Shown one piece after another: positions 15,596 through 25,103 of a stretch of 64,000 nt of DNA; the stretch's first letter is position 1; every line of letters begins with the position of its first letter. The position numbers and the translations under genes were made by a program. Below the pieces are notes generated by a model, which saw nothing but the letters and a program-made list of their open reading frames with translations, ran no database searches and was not told the DNA's origin. This DNA is from an uncultured Lachnospiraceae bacterium (GTDB taxonomy: Bacteria; Bacillota; Clostridia; Lachnospirales; Lachnospiraceae): contig CAJTTO010000006.1 of NCBI GenBank assembly GCA_910579275.1, positions 56,238-120,237 on the forward strand, in the 5' to 3' direction.

Positions 15596-17638
15596 TCAAT
15601 TTCCAAAGCGCCTTCGCAAGCGTCTTTTTACACAAGGAAGCTGTGTGAAAATCATCAGCAGCACAACCGCTGCCAGAAGCAGTTCTGTCGGCTCGGATCC
15701 AAACAGGTAGCCGCCCACTGCGAAATTTGAGACTTCCAGCGGCAGCGGAAGCGGCTGGTCGACATCGGTGCTGTCTTTTTCCGGATTCCGCACGGTCTCT
15801 GTCACTGCGATAAATGACGTGTACGGTGTCAGCATACTGTATTTCAGTCCGAGCTGCGTCACTTCTTCCTTCACATCAGGCTCCTCATCATTTAAGCCGT
15901 AATCTGTCAGCCGCTCCATTCTTTTCTGTGCCCACAGGTAGCTGAGCACATTGCTCTCCAGCGTAACCACTTCCCCGGATGACGTTAAATCCGCAAGGGA
16001 GATTGTCTGTTTATAGTCACTGTTTCCCGTCTTTCCTGTAATCTGCACCGTTCCTGTCGGCTCTCCGCGCCATTTTCCCAGCAGGACGATTGGCCGTTTT
16101 GCAAACAGTGTCGGCACGACAGACGGTTCCACATCATAGACGTCAAATCCGGAAAAATCAACCGCGATGTCCGTCAGCACAGGAGATTGTATATACGTTT
16201 TAAAACGTTCGGCTGTCTCTGACGCATCATCCTTTTCCGTTACCACAAACGGCTCGCCCTGTCCGGTCTTCGCGATTCCCTCTATCAGATACCGGTTTAC
16301 ACCCCTGCCGATACCAAATGAGAAGAAGTCCGTATCACCGATATTGTCGTTTATGATTTCAAAAATTTCCTTTTCCCCATAAATGTATCCGTCGGTAATG
16401 ACGACAACGCTGCGCGACACATTTTTCTCGCTTGGTATCGCTATGGCATCCTGCAGTGCCGGTGCAAGCTCCGTCCCTCCTGAGCCCTCCTGATTATCAA
16501 TCAGCTGGATTGCTTTTTTAATATTCTGTGCATTTGCGGGAACAGACCGCTCCGACATCTGCTCCGAAGCGCCGGAAAACAGAATCAGATTAAAGGTGTC
16601 CGTATCCCTGAGATCCGAGACAAGGTTTTTAATCAGCTCCTTGGCAGTGTCGAGCGGATAACCGCACATGGAGCCGGAAATGTCAAGCACAAAAATATAC
16701 TCCCTCGGCGGTATTTCCTCAATATTACAGCGCTCCGGCGGCTGCACCATCAGCATAAAGAAATTTTCCCCTTCCCCTTTATTGAGCATCAACCCTGTGG
16801 AAATATCCTGTCCTGTCATTTTATAGTCAAGGATAAAATCCCTATTGCCCGCGTAGTCGGATGAGTCCGCAAGCGAAACCCCGGCCTTTGTGTTCCCATC
16901 CCACTGTACCGCAATTTCATGGGAGCCGCTTTTGAGTTCCGTAATCGGAACAGCCGCTGAAAGGTTCACGCGGACATCATATACATCCTTTGATGTTTTT
17001 CCTTGCGGCAGATAGGGTGTTGAAGCCCATTCCTCGCGTGTTCCGGAGTCGTCAATAATTTCCCCGATATATCTGGGTCCTACAACTGTCGGGTAAACAA
17101 ACTGATACGTTCCGTCTGTCGGCGTTATCAGCTCCGTATAGTGGAGATCTATGGAAACCTTGTCCCCCGGCATGATATTGGCAACATTCATGGTAAATAC
17201 GTTTGGTCTTTCTTCGGATAGCAGGGAAGCACTTTTCCCTTCCTCCTTCGCCTCCTCAAATTCCTCCTCGGCTTCTTCTTTCTCTTTTATTTTTGCAGTA
17301 ATCAGCTGATTTCCAATCTGCATCTGCATCCCGTGCACCGTCACCTTTGTAGATGCCGGAAAAACATAGCAGGCATTAATCGGCTTTTTTCCCTCATTTG
17401 CGTATGACTGCACAACATGGATATCCGCAATCATACCATTGATGTCCGCTGTAACGCTTGTTTTCTTCAGGGGGAAGCTATCCACGGAAGTATCATCTGT
17501 TTCTACATAAAAATATGGCGCACCCGTTTTGTCTCCATCCCCGTTATTTTCTTCCTCCGCGCGGGCAGACGGTGCCGGAAACATCATAACCATAAGCAGT
17601 ACGCCAAAAAAACATAAGAATCTTTTATATTTCTTCAT
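15596..17638 (-). CDS. VIT and VWA domain surface protein with C-terminal exosortase-type sorting tail
   Basis: The protein is 680 aa from ATG 17638; an ATG at 17665 adds nine residues, and neither has a strong ribosome-binding site. A signal peptide (cleavage after ARA, about residue 27) is followed by a VIT domain (about 50-190) with a Glu-rich helix at 118-135. A VWA domain (about 313-490) has the MIDAS sequence DISGS at 319-323. The last 40 residues are a sorting tail: VGGYLFGSEPTE, a hydrophobic stretch LLLAAVVLLMIFTQL, and the basic end KRRLRRRFGN. VIT/VWA pairs occur in inter-alpha-trypsin inhibitor heavy chains and in bacterial adhesive surface proteins. The exosortase gene lies 61 bases downstream. 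Cell-surface binding is likely; the ligand is unknown. Confidence 0.88.
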   Translation of the reverse strand: MKKYKRFLCFFGVLLMVMMFPAPSARAEEENNGDGDKTGAPYFYVETDDTSVDSFPLKKTSVTADINGMIADIHVVQSYANEGKKPINACYVFPASTKVTVHGMQMQIGNQLITAKIKEKEEAEEEFEEAKEEGKSASLLSEERPNVFTMNVANIMPGDKVSIDLHYTELITPTDGTYQFVYPTVVGPRYIGEIIDDSGTREEWASTPYLPQGKTSKDVYDVRVNLSAAVPITELKSGSHEIAVQWDGNTKAGVSLADSSDYAGNRDFILDYKMTGQDISTGLMLNKGEGENFFMLMVQPPERCNIEEIPPREYIFVLDISGSMCGYPLDTAKELIKNLVSDLRDTDTFNLILFSGASEQMSERSVPANAQNIKKAIQLIDNQEGSGGTELAPALQDAIAIPSEKNVSRSVVVITDGYIYGEKEIFEIINDNIGDTDFFSFGIGRGVNRYLIEGIAKTGQGEPFVVTEKDDASETAERFKTYIQSPVLTDIAVDFSGFDVYDVEPSVVPTLFAKRPIVLLGKWRGEPTGTVQITGKTGNSDYKQTISLADLTSSGEVVTLESNVLSYLWAQKRMERLTDYGLNDEEPDVKEEVTQLGLKYSMLTPYTSFIAVTETVRNPEKDSTDVDQPLPLPLEVSNFAVGGYLFGSEPTELLLAAVVLLMIFTQLPCVKRRLRRRFGN

Positions 17639-17672
17639 CTCACTGTACCATACCTTTCTCAACATTTGCGTT

Positions 17673-17738
17673 TAGGAACTGTTAAGGAATTACTTGTGAC
17701 AAGTAATTGTCATGAGTAATTTATTAACAGTTCCTTAC
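17673..17738. repeat. Dispersed repeat family C, copy 1 (short form)
   Basis: The unit runs from AGGAACTGTT through TTACTTGTGACAAG, GTCATGAGTAATTTATTA and AACAGTTCCT, so its ends are inverted repeats. The same ends flank a longer copy at 51205-51356 and a divergent reverse copy at 43384-43446. The rest of the 340-base gap (17739-18004) holds another imperfect inverted pair (AACCGTTCAG near 17749, CTGAACCGTT near 17815) and no gene. Confidence 0.65.
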
Positions 17739-18004
17739 CATTAGCTATAACCGTTCAGGATTCCGCGTCCGCCGCGCCGATATAGGAATTGTTCCTCGGA
17801 CTTCATGCGGCATCTGAACCGTTCTTAGGAATCACAGAAAGCTTACAAATACAACCTGCAAAGGTTATTTCTATTTGTCCGTTATTTTCCTGCATCTCCA
17901 TATGGTTATGGTACAACGTGAAAACATCATAATTGCATATTTTTTGTATCATTAAGGCATAATTTTTGCATCAAAGTTGCATCACTGTCTAAAAGTGCCC
18001 TGCA

Positions 18005-18763
18005 CTATTTCTCCAGCCGGTACATAATCCATGCCATCACCGTCATGCCTGCGGTTTCAGTGCGCAGAATCCGTCTCCCTAGGGTTATCGGTTTCATCCC
18101 CAGCGCAGCTGCCGCCTGAATCTCGCTCTCCTCAAATCCTCCTTCCGGGCCGATAAAGACGGCAATCCGCTGTCCGCTCCCCAGACTGTCTATCAGCTTT
18201 TTGGTTCCCTCCATGCCTGTCGCGCCATCCAGAATATCCGCCATCTCATAAGGCACAAGCTTCACATCCATGTCCCCTGCATATTCCATGGCTTGCTGAA
18301 ACTGCATTACATCGTGTATTCTCGGCACAATGCCACGCTTGCTCTGCTTTGCGGCTGCCTCGGAAATCCCCTGCCAGCGCGCAATTTTGGACTTTGCCTT
18401 TTTGTCATCAAGCTTTACTACACAGCGTTTCATGGCGACAGGAATAATCTCATGTACACCGAGTTCCACCATTTTCTGAATGATGAACTCCATCTTGTCT
18501 CCTTTCGGAAGTCCTTGAAAAAGATATACCTTGGAGGGCAGCTCCACGCCGTCCTCCTTGATAAACCGCAGTGCACAGAGCACTTCCGTGTCAGTTATCT
18601 CAGTGATGCCGCACCGATAGTCCCTGCCGTCAATCCCGTTGCTGACACTGATCTCATCCCCTTCTTTGAGACGGATTACATTTTTGATATGATTTACGTC
18701 GTCCCCCGTAATTATGACACTTCTGTCAGAAATTTGGGACGGTTCCACAAAAAAATGGTACAT
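18005..18763 (-). CDS. rsmE: 16S rRNA (uracil-1498-N3)-methyltransferase RsmE
   Basis: The protein is 252 aa, starting MYHFFVEPSQI at ATG 18763 with AAAGGAG upstream; the longer open frame is rejected. It contains the SPOUT fold with IAVFIGPEGGFEESEI and LGRRILRTETAGMTVMAWI, the SAM-binding knot of RsmE. It methylates U1498 of 16S rRNA. It follows prmA by 22 bases, a standard Firmicute arrangement downstream of dnaJ. Confidence 0.96.
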   Translation of the reverse strand: MYHFFVEPSQISDRSVIITGDDVNHIKNVIRLKEGDEISVSNGIDGRDYRCGITEITDTEVLCALRFIKEDGVELPSKVYLFQGLPKGDKMEFIIQKMVELGVHEIIPVAMKRCVVKLDDKKAKSKIARWQGISEAAAKQSKRGIVPRIHDVMQFQQAMEYAGDMDVKLVPYEMADILDGATGMEGTKKLIDSLGSGQRIAVFIGPEGGFEESEIQAAAALGMKPITLGRRILRTETAGMTVMAWIMYRLEK

Positions 18764-18785
18764 ATAGTTCTCCTTTAGTTCCTGT

Positions 18786-19769
18786 TCAGACGTAAGCTGC
18801 CTCGCCAGCCAACTCACCTGTTATGCTGACCCATTCCCCCTGATAGGTTACTTCGATGACGGCAAGCCCTGCCGCTTCCATGGCATCCCGAACCGTCTGT
18901 TCCTTGTTGTCGATAATTCCCGAAGTGATATACACACCGCCCGGTTTCAGGTGCTTGACAATCACCGGCGTGAGTGGCACAAGTACATCTGCAAGAATAT
19001 TTGCCACAACAATATCATATTTATTATAACCGACTTTATCCTGTACTTCTCTGTCCGTGATAATGTTTCCAATCATCATCTCAAAGCTTTCGGGAGCAAT
19101 TCCATTCACTTCCATGTTTTCCCGCACTGCTTCCACCGCGCAGGGATCCAAATCTGTCCCGACTGCGTGGGAAATCCCATACATGAGGGAAATAATTGCA
19201 AGGATACCGCTTCCGGTTCCCACATCCAACAGCTCTGTCTGCGGTGTAATATACTTTTTGAGCTGTCTGATACACAGCTGTGTCGTCTCGTGCATGCCGG
19301 TGCCAAATGCCGTTCCGGGGTCGATGTGCAGGATTTTCTTATCCTTGTCCTCAGGCCGCACCTCCTCCCATGATGGAATGACAAGCAAGTCATCTATATA
19401 AAACTGGTGGAAAAACTGTTTCCAATTGTTAATCCAGTCAATATCCTCTGTCTCAGAAACCATGACCGTTCCTTCGCCCACATCCATAAAGCTGCGCAGA
19501 TTCTCCAGCTCCCTGTTGATATTTGCCACCATCTCATCCGCGTCAACAGGGTTCGCATCACTTTCCTCCACAAAAAAGCTCAGGTATGCAATCCCGTCAT
19601 CCTCAGGTGCATCAGGCAGGATATCCACAAACATCTGCTCCTTTTCCAGCGGCGTCAGTGGTATCTTGTCCTCTATCTGGGCTCCCTCAAGTCCAATATC
19701 ATACAATGTACTGATAATAATATCCTCCGCATCCGTTATTGTCTTTATTGTGAATTTTTTCCACTTCAT
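18786..19769 (-). CDS. prmA: Ribosomal protein L11 methyltransferase PrmA
   Basis: This 327-residue class I methyltransferase has a substrate-recognition N-terminal part followed by HIDPGTAFGTGMHETTQLCI, the SAM motif LLDVGTGSGILAI and DIVVANILADVL, which is the NPPY-like NxL motif of PrmA. It trimethylates L11. It lies between dnaJ and rsmE but is separated from dnaJ by a terminator and repeats, so it is probably a separate transcript with rsmE. Confidence 0.96.
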   Translation of the reverse strand: MKWKKFTIKTITDAEDIIISTLYDIGLEGAQIEDKIPLTPLEKEQMFVDILPDAPEDDGIAYLSFFVEESDANPVDADEMVANINRELENLRSFMDVGEGTVMVSETEDIDWINNWKQFFHQFYIDDLLVIPSWEEVRPEDKDKKILHIDPGTAFGTGMHETTQLCIRQLKKYITPQTELLDVGTGSGILAIISLMYGISHAVGTDLDPCAVEAVRENMEVNGIAPESFEMMIGNIITDREVQDKVGYNKYDIVVANILADVLVPLTPVIVKHLKPGGVYITSGIIDNKEQTVRDAMEAAGLAVIEVTYQGEWVSITGELAGEAAYV

Positions 19770-19804
19770 AACATTCCCCTTTCCTCAAATAACAAACATC
19801 ATCA

Positions 19805-19990
19805 AGCAGGGAGAAAGGCTTTTCCCTACTCGCCGCGCGTCCCATGTGCCGCTTCTGCGGCATACTTCCATGCGTGCATTATACGCATTGTACATGAGAC
19901 TGGGCAATCGAGTAGAGAAGATTTGTCTTCTCCCTACTCGCCGCGCGGGATGCGTGCAGCAACGCTGCTAATTTCCTTACGCACCCCTGC
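19805..19990. repeat. Intergenic repeats between dnaJ and prmA (family D)
   Basis: Two direct copies of a CCCTACTCGCCGCGCG segment (near 19824 and 19931) lie in this gap, together with CAATCGAGTAGAGAAG near 19906 and a 20-base stretch at 19965-19984. The 20-base stretch recurs exactly in reverse at 53921-53940. A variant of the CAATCGAG segment is found near 28812. No gene is present. Confidence 0.5.
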
Positions 19991-20036
19991 GCATAAAAGA
20001 CTTCTGTATGAATACTATCTTATCATACAGAAGTCT
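19990..20036 (-). terminator. Terminator of the dnaK-dnaJ operon
   Basis: A 14-base perfect stem (AGACTTCTGTATGA with its complement, plus 19998-20011 and 20023-20036) follows the dnaJ stop by about 20 bases and is followed by TTTTATG on the transcribed strand. Confidence 0.8.
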
Positions 20037-20055
20037 CTATTGCTATCTCAAAATA

Positions 20056-21237
20056 TTATTTAAAAAACCCTTTACGTTTCTTTTCCTTTTTATCCTTATC
20101 TTCATTCAGGCCATTCTTTTCCATGTTTTTGACAGCCTCCAGACTGTTCCCGGTCTCCTTGTCAAACTGACGCAGCAGTTCCCGCGCTTCACCGGATAAT
20201 TTATCCGGAACCTGTACAACGAGTGTTACGTAGTGGTCGCCGCGAATGTCTTTATTTCGAATGGATGGAACACCTTTTCCGCGAAGTCTTACACGTGTAT
20301 CTGTCTGTGTGCCTGCCTTTACATCGTAGACAACCCTGCCGTCCACCGTATCGATCAAAACCTCGCCGCCAAGTGCCGCAACCGCAAACGATACCGGAAC
20401 AGTGGAGAAAATATTCATATCCTGTCTCTGGAAAATCGGATGTCTGTCAACGACAACCTCCACCAGCAAGTCACCTCTTGGTCCGCCGTTTACACCAGGC
20501 TCACCCTTATCCCGGATGCGTACACTCTGCCCGTTGTCAATACCTGCCGGAATGGATACTTGTATTTTCTTTCTGCTCGAAATATACCCGCTTCCATGGC
20601 AGTCCGGACACTTATCCTTAATCGTCTTTCCGGAACCGCCGCAGTCCGGACATATCTGCGAATTCCTGATAATGCCAAACGGTGTCTTGCTCTGTGTCAC
20701 AACCTGACCGCGTCCACCGCAGCGGTGGCAGGTTTCCGGTGACGTTCCGGGCTTTGCGCCGTTACCGTTACAGGTCTTGCACGTGTCTTTGAGGTTCAGT
20801 TCCAGCTCCTTGTCGATGCCAAAAACCGCCTCCTCAAAGCTGATGCGCACACTGGTACGAATATTTGCCCCTTTCATGGGACCGTTGTTCCTTGCGCTGC
20901 TTCTGCCGCCGCCAAAGAAATCGCCAAATATATCACCAAATATATCAGAGAAATCCGCCCCGCCGAAGTCAAATCCGCCAAATCCGCCTGCTCCACCGCC
21001 CTCAAATGCTGCGTGTCCAAACTGGTCATACTGGCGCCGCTTGTCAGGATCACTTAATACGGCATAGGCCTCTGATGCTTCCTTGAATTTCTTCTCAGCC
21101 TCAGCATCACCCGGATTCATATCCGGATGATATTTTTTGGCAAGCTGTCTGTATGCTTTTTTTATACTGGCATCATCCGCGCCTCGCTCAACACCTAATA
21201 CCTCATAATAATCTCTCTTTTGCTCTGCCATGATCAT
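20056..21237 (-). CDS. dnaJ: Chaperone protein DnaJ
   Basis: The protein is 393 aa. The J domain contains KKYHPDMNPGD with the HPD motif. A Gly/Phe-rich stretch (GGFGGFDFGGADFSDIFGDIFGDFFGGG) follows. Four CxxCxGxG zinc repeats come next, beginning CKTCNGNG, CHRCGGRG, CPDCGGSG and CPDCHGSG, then the C-terminal substrate domains. It stimulates DnaK ATPase and delivers unfolded clients. There are two possible ATGs (21237 and 21231); AAAGG is better placed for the first. It is the last gene of the CIRCE-controlled operon. Confidence 0.98.
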   Translation of the reverse strand: MIMAEQKRDYYEVLGVERGADDASIKKAYRQLAKKYHPDMNPGDAEAEKKFKEASEAYAVLSDPDKRRQYDQFGHAAFEGGGAGGFGGFDFGGADFSDIFGDIFGDFFGGGRSSARNNGPMKGANIRTSVRISFEEAVFGIDKELELNLKDTCKTCNGNGAKPGTSPETCHRCGGRGQVVTQSKTPFGIIRNSQICPDCGGSGKTIKDKCPDCHGSGYISSRKKIQVSIPAGIDNGQSVRIRDKGEPGVNGGPRGDLLVEVVVDRHPIFQRQDMNIFSTVPVSFAVAALGGEVLIDTVDGRVVYDVKAGTQTDTRVRLRGKGVPSIRNKDIRGDHYVTLVVQVPDKLSGEARELLRQFDKETGNSLEAVKNMEKNGLNEDKDKKEKKRKGFFK

Positions 21238-21298
21238 CCATGCCTTTCTTTATATATATGGTACAAACTAAAATCTTCTACGTAAAGAACACCGCATT

Positions 21299-23176
21299 TT
21301 AAACTTCCCTGTAATCGCCGTCAACAACGTCGTCTGCTGCCGCGCCTGCATCCTGTGCCTGCTCCGCGCCACCCATGTTCCCCATGTCTGGTCCTGCCGC
21401 ACCTGCTGCGCCCTGCATATTCTCATACATCTTCGTAAAGAGGTTCTGTGCCTTTGACATCAATGCTTCCTGCTTGCCCTTTAACTCAGCTACCTGATCA
21501 TCTGTCATTTCGACATCCTTTGTGCTCTCAAGCAGCGCCTTCAGGTCATTCAAATCAGCCTCCAGAGAAGACTTCTCCGATTCATCAATCTTGTCACCGA
21601 CTTCATTCAGTGCCTTTTCCGTCTGGAATACAAAGGAATCCGCATCATTTCTCGCGTCAATTGCCTCCTTGCGCTTCTTATCCTGTGCCTCGTACTCCGC
21701 TGCTTCCTTCACTGCCTTTTCGATATCCTCGTCTGACATGTTGGAACCTGCTGTAATGGTGATATGCTGTTCTTTTCCCGTGCCCAGATCTTTTGCGGAA
21801 ACATTTACGATACCATTTGCGTCGATATCAAATGTAACCTCAATCTGCGGAACGCCGCGTCTTGCTGGCGGAATACCATCCAGCCGGAACTGTCCGAGCG
21901 ACTTGTTGTCTCTTGCAAACTGTCTTTCACCCTGCACAACATTGATGTCCACAGCGGTCTGATTGTCTGCAGCGGTCGAGAAAATCTGGCTCTTCTTGGT
22001 AGGAATCGTTGTATTTCTCTCAATTAACTTTGTCGCAACGCCGCCCATTGTCTCGATAGAAAGGGAAAGCGGTGTAACGTCAAGCAGGAGGATTTCACCG
22101 GCACCTGCGTCGCCTGCAAGCTTACCGCCCTGAATAGATGCACCGATTGCAACACACTCGTCCGGATTAAGGGACTTACTTGGCTCCTTGCCTGTAATCT
22201 GTCGAACCTTATCCTGTACAGCCGGAATACGTGTAGATCCGCCTACCAGTAATACCTGACCGATTTCTGAAGCGGAAAGTCCAGCATCCTTGAGCGCATT
22301 CTGAACCGGAATCGCTGTTCTCTCTACCAAATCATTCGTCAGCTCGTCGAATTTTGCCCTTGTCAGGTTCATGTCAAAATGCTTCGGACCTTCTGCCGTT
22401 GCCGTGATGAAAGGAAGGTTAATATTTGTCGTCGTTGCAGAAGAAAGCTCCTTCTTCGCCTTTTCCGCCGCTTCCTTAAGTCTCTGCATCGCCATCTTGT
22501 CGCCAGAAAGGTCAATGCCCTCCTGTTTCTTGAACTCATCTGTCATCCACTGAATCAGCTTGTTATCGAAGTCATCCCCGCCCAGATGTGTGTCGCCGTT
22601 TGTTGCGAGAACCTCGATAACGCCGTCGCCAATCTCGATGATGGACACATCAAATGTACCGCCGCCCAAGTCGTATACTAAAATCTTCTGTTCTTTCTCA
22701 TTGTCCAGACCATAGGCAAGCGCTGCCGCTGTCGGCTCGTTGATAATACGCTTTACGTCAAGGCCGGAAATCTTGCCGGCATCCTTTGTAGCCTGACGCT
22801 GTGCATCATTAAAATACGCAGGAACTGTAATTACCGCCTCTGTAACGCTCTCACCCAGATAGCTCTCCGCATCCGCCTTCAGCTTCTGGAGAATCATTGC
22901 GGAAATCTGCTGCGGAGAATATTTCTTTCCCTCAATTGTTCTGCCGTTGTCGGTACCCATATCTCTCTTGATAGAGGCAATCGTCTTCTCGGCATTCGTA
23001 ACTGCCTGACGCTTTGCAGGCTCTCCGACAAGACGCTCACCTGTCTTTGTAAACGCCACAACCGAAGGTGTCGTCCTTGCCCCTTCTGTATTTGCGATAA
23101 CGGTGGGCTTACCACCTTCCATAACTGCCACGCAGCTGTTTGTTGTACCTAAGTCAATACCAATAATTTTTCCCAT
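21299..23176 (-). CDS. dnaK: Chaperone protein DnaK (Hsp70)
   Basis: This 625-residue Hsp70 has IIGIDLGTTNSCVAVMEG at the N-terminus, KRDMG, VYDLGGGTFDVSI, the substrate domain and a C-terminal Gly/Ala-rich tail ending DDVVDGDYREV. It binds exposed hydrophobic segments in an ATP cycle with DnaJ and GrpE. It sits third in hrcA-grpE-dnaK-dnaJ. Confidence 0.99.
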   Translation of the reverse strand: MGKIIGIDLGTTNSCVAVMEGGKPTVIANTEGARTTPSVVAFTKTGERLVGEPAKRQAVTNAEKTIASIKRDMGTDNGRTIEGKKYSPQQISAMILQKLKADAESYLGESVTEAVITVPAYFNDAQRQATKDAGKISGLDVKRIINEPTAAALAYGLDNEKEQKILVYDLGGGTFDVSIIEIGDGVIEVLATNGDTHLGGDDFDNKLIQWMTDEFKKQEGIDLSGDKMAMQRLKEAAEKAKKELSSATTTNINLPFITATAEGPKHFDMNLTRAKFDELTNDLVERTAIPVQNALKDAGLSASEIGQVLLVGGSTRIPAVQDKVRQITGKEPSKSLNPDECVAIGASIQGGKLAGDAGAGEILLLDVTPLSLSIETMGGVATKLIERNTTIPTKKSQIFSTAADNQTAVDINVVQGERQFARDNKSLGQFRLDGIPPARRGVPQIEVTFDIDANGIVNVSAKDLGTGKEQHITITAGSNMSDEDIEKAVKEAAEYEAQDKKRKEAIDARNDADSFVFQTEKALNEVGDKIDESEKSSLEADLNDLKALLESTKDVEMTDDQVAELKGKQEALMSKAQNLFTKMYENMQGAAGAAGPDMGNMGGAEQAQDAGAAADDVVDGDYREV

Positions 23177-23234
23177 GATTTTTTCCTCCTAATCATCTTT
23201 AAAATCCTATATTATTTCTTTCAAAACATAAGTC

Positions 23235-23861
23235 CTACTGAACGACTGCCACCATACTATGTCTCACTACACTGTCACGGTACGTATAACCTTTCTGAAG
23301 CTCCTGCGCAATGATACCGGACGCATATTCCTCGCTCTCCACCTGCATCACTGCATTGTGAAGCTCCGGATTGAACTCACACCCTACTGCCTCAATCGGT
23401 TTTACCTCAAGCTTCTCAAGCTCTGCAATCAGCTGCTTGTAGACCATATTCATTCCTTCCGCAAAAGGCTGCTTCATCTCCTCCTCGGAGAGAACTGCAA
23501 GACCTCTCTCAAAATTGTCCACGACGGGCAGAATCTTTTCTACGACACTCTTTGCCCCGGTCTCAAACATAGCGGACTTCTCTTTCTCGGAGCGTTTCCT
23601 AAAATTGTCAAATTCCGCCATCTGCCGCTTTACTTTGTCTTCAAGCTCATCAATCTTTTCCTGAAGTTTGTTTGCCTTCTCTTTTTTGTCCTTGCCCAAA
23701 AAGGATTTCTTTTTTTCCTTTTTGTCGTCAGGCTCTGCACTGTCCTGATTTTTCTCTGTGCTGTCTTCCTCTGCAGCTGTTATTTCCTTGTCCGGATCCG
23801 TATCCTGCGAATTTGCATCCTCTACAATTTGTTCATCCAATTCCTTTTCTTCCACAATCAC
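23235..23861 (-). CDS. grpE: Nucleotide exchange factor GrpE
   Basis: The protein is 208 aa. It has a long acidic and then lysine-rich N-terminus, a coiled coil and the GrpE head: MAEFDNFRKRSEKEK, ILPVVDNFERGL, AVGCEFNPELHNAVMQVES and GYTYRDSVVRHSMVAVVQ. It releases ADP from DnaK. The highly charged 80-residue N-terminal extension is longer than in E. coli, which is common in Clostridia. Confidence 0.97.
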   Translation of the reverse strand: MIVEEKELDEQIVEDANSQDTDPDKEITAAEEDSTEKNQDSAEPDDKKEKKKSFLGKDKKEKANKLQEKIDELEDKVKRQMAEFDNFRKRSEKEKSAMFETGAKSVVEKILPVVDNFERGLAVLSEEEMKQPFAEGMNMVYKQLIAELEKLEVKPIEAVGCEFNPELHNAVMQVESEEYASGIIAQELQKGYTYRDSVVRHSMVAVVQ

Positions 23862-23909
23862 TCGTTTCCTTTCTAAATATGCTGTTTTACTTTATTTTCC
23901 TATATTGGA

Positions 23910-24971
23910 TCAAGTCTGCCCCCCGTCCTTTTTGTAGATGGTATCGAGCTGACTTTTCAACGTTTTCAATGTACTGATTACCTTGTCATAATCCATACGC
24001 CTCGGGCCGATGATTCCTATGGTGCCTTTCATGCCCTCCTCAAGCTCATAAGTCGCCGTCACCACACTGCAGTCCTTCATGGTCTTTACCGGCGTTTCGC
24101 TGCCGATGTAAACCTGTATGCCCGTTCCGGTTTCGTCTGTGAGAGTGTCCTGCACAAGCTCGCTTAACATCTGCTTTTCCTCAAAAGTTGTTATCAGTTC
24201 ACTCGCCCTCTGGTTATCGGCAAGCTCCGGATATTTGAAGATATTGTTCGCACCGCTTGTATAAATCTCGACGTGCTCCCCGTCCTTGATGACTGCTGCC
24301 ACTGCATCCATCACCTCCGAGATAATTCCCGCATGGATGCCTGCCTGCTGCTTAAGGTTTGAGATCATTGCCAGATTGATTTCCTCAATCGGCAGCCCGT
24401 TCAGGTTTGTGTTCAACAGAATATTGAGTTTGAGAATCGCCTCATCGTCGAGCATCTGCTCCACGGAAATCATCTCATTTTTGATGACATTGCCTTCCAC
24501 AACAATCGTTGTCAGAAGCTGTCTGGCGTCCACTCTGGAAAGCTGTATGAATTTCAGCTTATTCCCCCTGACCTGCGGAGCCGATATCATCGTGGCATAG
24601 TTCGTGTTTGCGGCAAGCATCCTTGCCATCTGCTTGAGCACTGCCTCCATCTTATCCTCGCGGTCAAGGAGCATTTTCTGCATTTCCCTTACTTCCTGCG
24701 TCGCCTGACTGAGCTGCTCCTCCTTCTCAATCATCATCTGATCCACATACAGGCGATAGCCCTTATCGGAAGGAATACGCCCCGCAGACGTGTGCGGCTG
24801 TATGATATATCCCAGTTCCTCAAGATCCGACATCTCATTGCGGATTGTAGCAGAGCTTAGATTTAAGTCCGTATACTTGGAAATGGTTCTGCTTCCTACC
24901 GGCTCTCCTGTCTCCAGATAATTGCGGATGATTGCCTGCAAAATCTTTCGCTTTCGCTCGTCTAAATCCAA
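23910..24971 (-). CDS. hrcA: Heat-inducible transcription repressor HrcA
   Basis: The protein is 353 aa from a TTG at 24971, chosen because AAAGGAG stands 9 bases upstream and the sequence LDLDERKRKILQAIIRNYLETGEPVGSRTI is the canonical HrcA start. The ATG 75 bases upstream lies inside a repeat. The winged-helix N-terminus contains SSATIRNEMSDLEELGYI. HrcA binds the CIRCE operator, found just upstream, and represses the whole operon; GroEL assists its folding in other Firmicutes. Confidence 0.96.
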   Translation of the reverse strand: MDLDERKRKILQAIIRNYLETGEPVGSRTISKYTDLNLSSATIRNEMSDLEELGYIIQPHTSAGRIPSDKGYRLYVDQMMIEKEEQLSQATQEVREMQKMLLDREDKMEAVLKQMARMLAANTNYATMISAPQVRGNKLKFIQLSRVDARQLLTTIVVEGNVIKNEMISVEQMLDDEAILKLNILLNTNLNGLPIEEINLAMISNLKQQAGIHAGIISEVMDAVAAVIKDGEHVEIYTSGANNIFKYPELADNQRASELITTFEEKQMLSELVQDTLTDETGTGIQVYIGSETPVKTMKDCSVVTATYELEEGMKGTIGIIGPRRMDYDKVISTLKTLKSQLDTIYKKDGGQT

Positions 24972-24990
24972 CCTGCCACACTCCTTTCTA

Positions 24991-25076
24991 TAAGAACTGT
25001 AGAAAAATAACGGATGCAGACTGCACAGAATATTTCTCAAGGTCAAATTGCCAAAGCAATTACCTGCAGTTCCTTA
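24991..25076. repeat. Dispersed repeat family A, short copy in the heat-shock operon leader
   Basis: This 86-base unit starts AAGAACTGTAGAAAAATAAC and ends CTGCAGTTCCTTA, matching the ends of the 160-base family A elements at 25352-25513 and 43222-43384 but lacking the middle. It lies between the CIRCE operator and the hrcA start, so it is transcribed as part of the 5' leader. Confidence 0.65.
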
Positions 25077-25103
25077 ATATGTTATGCCGATTTTTATTTT
25101 TTG

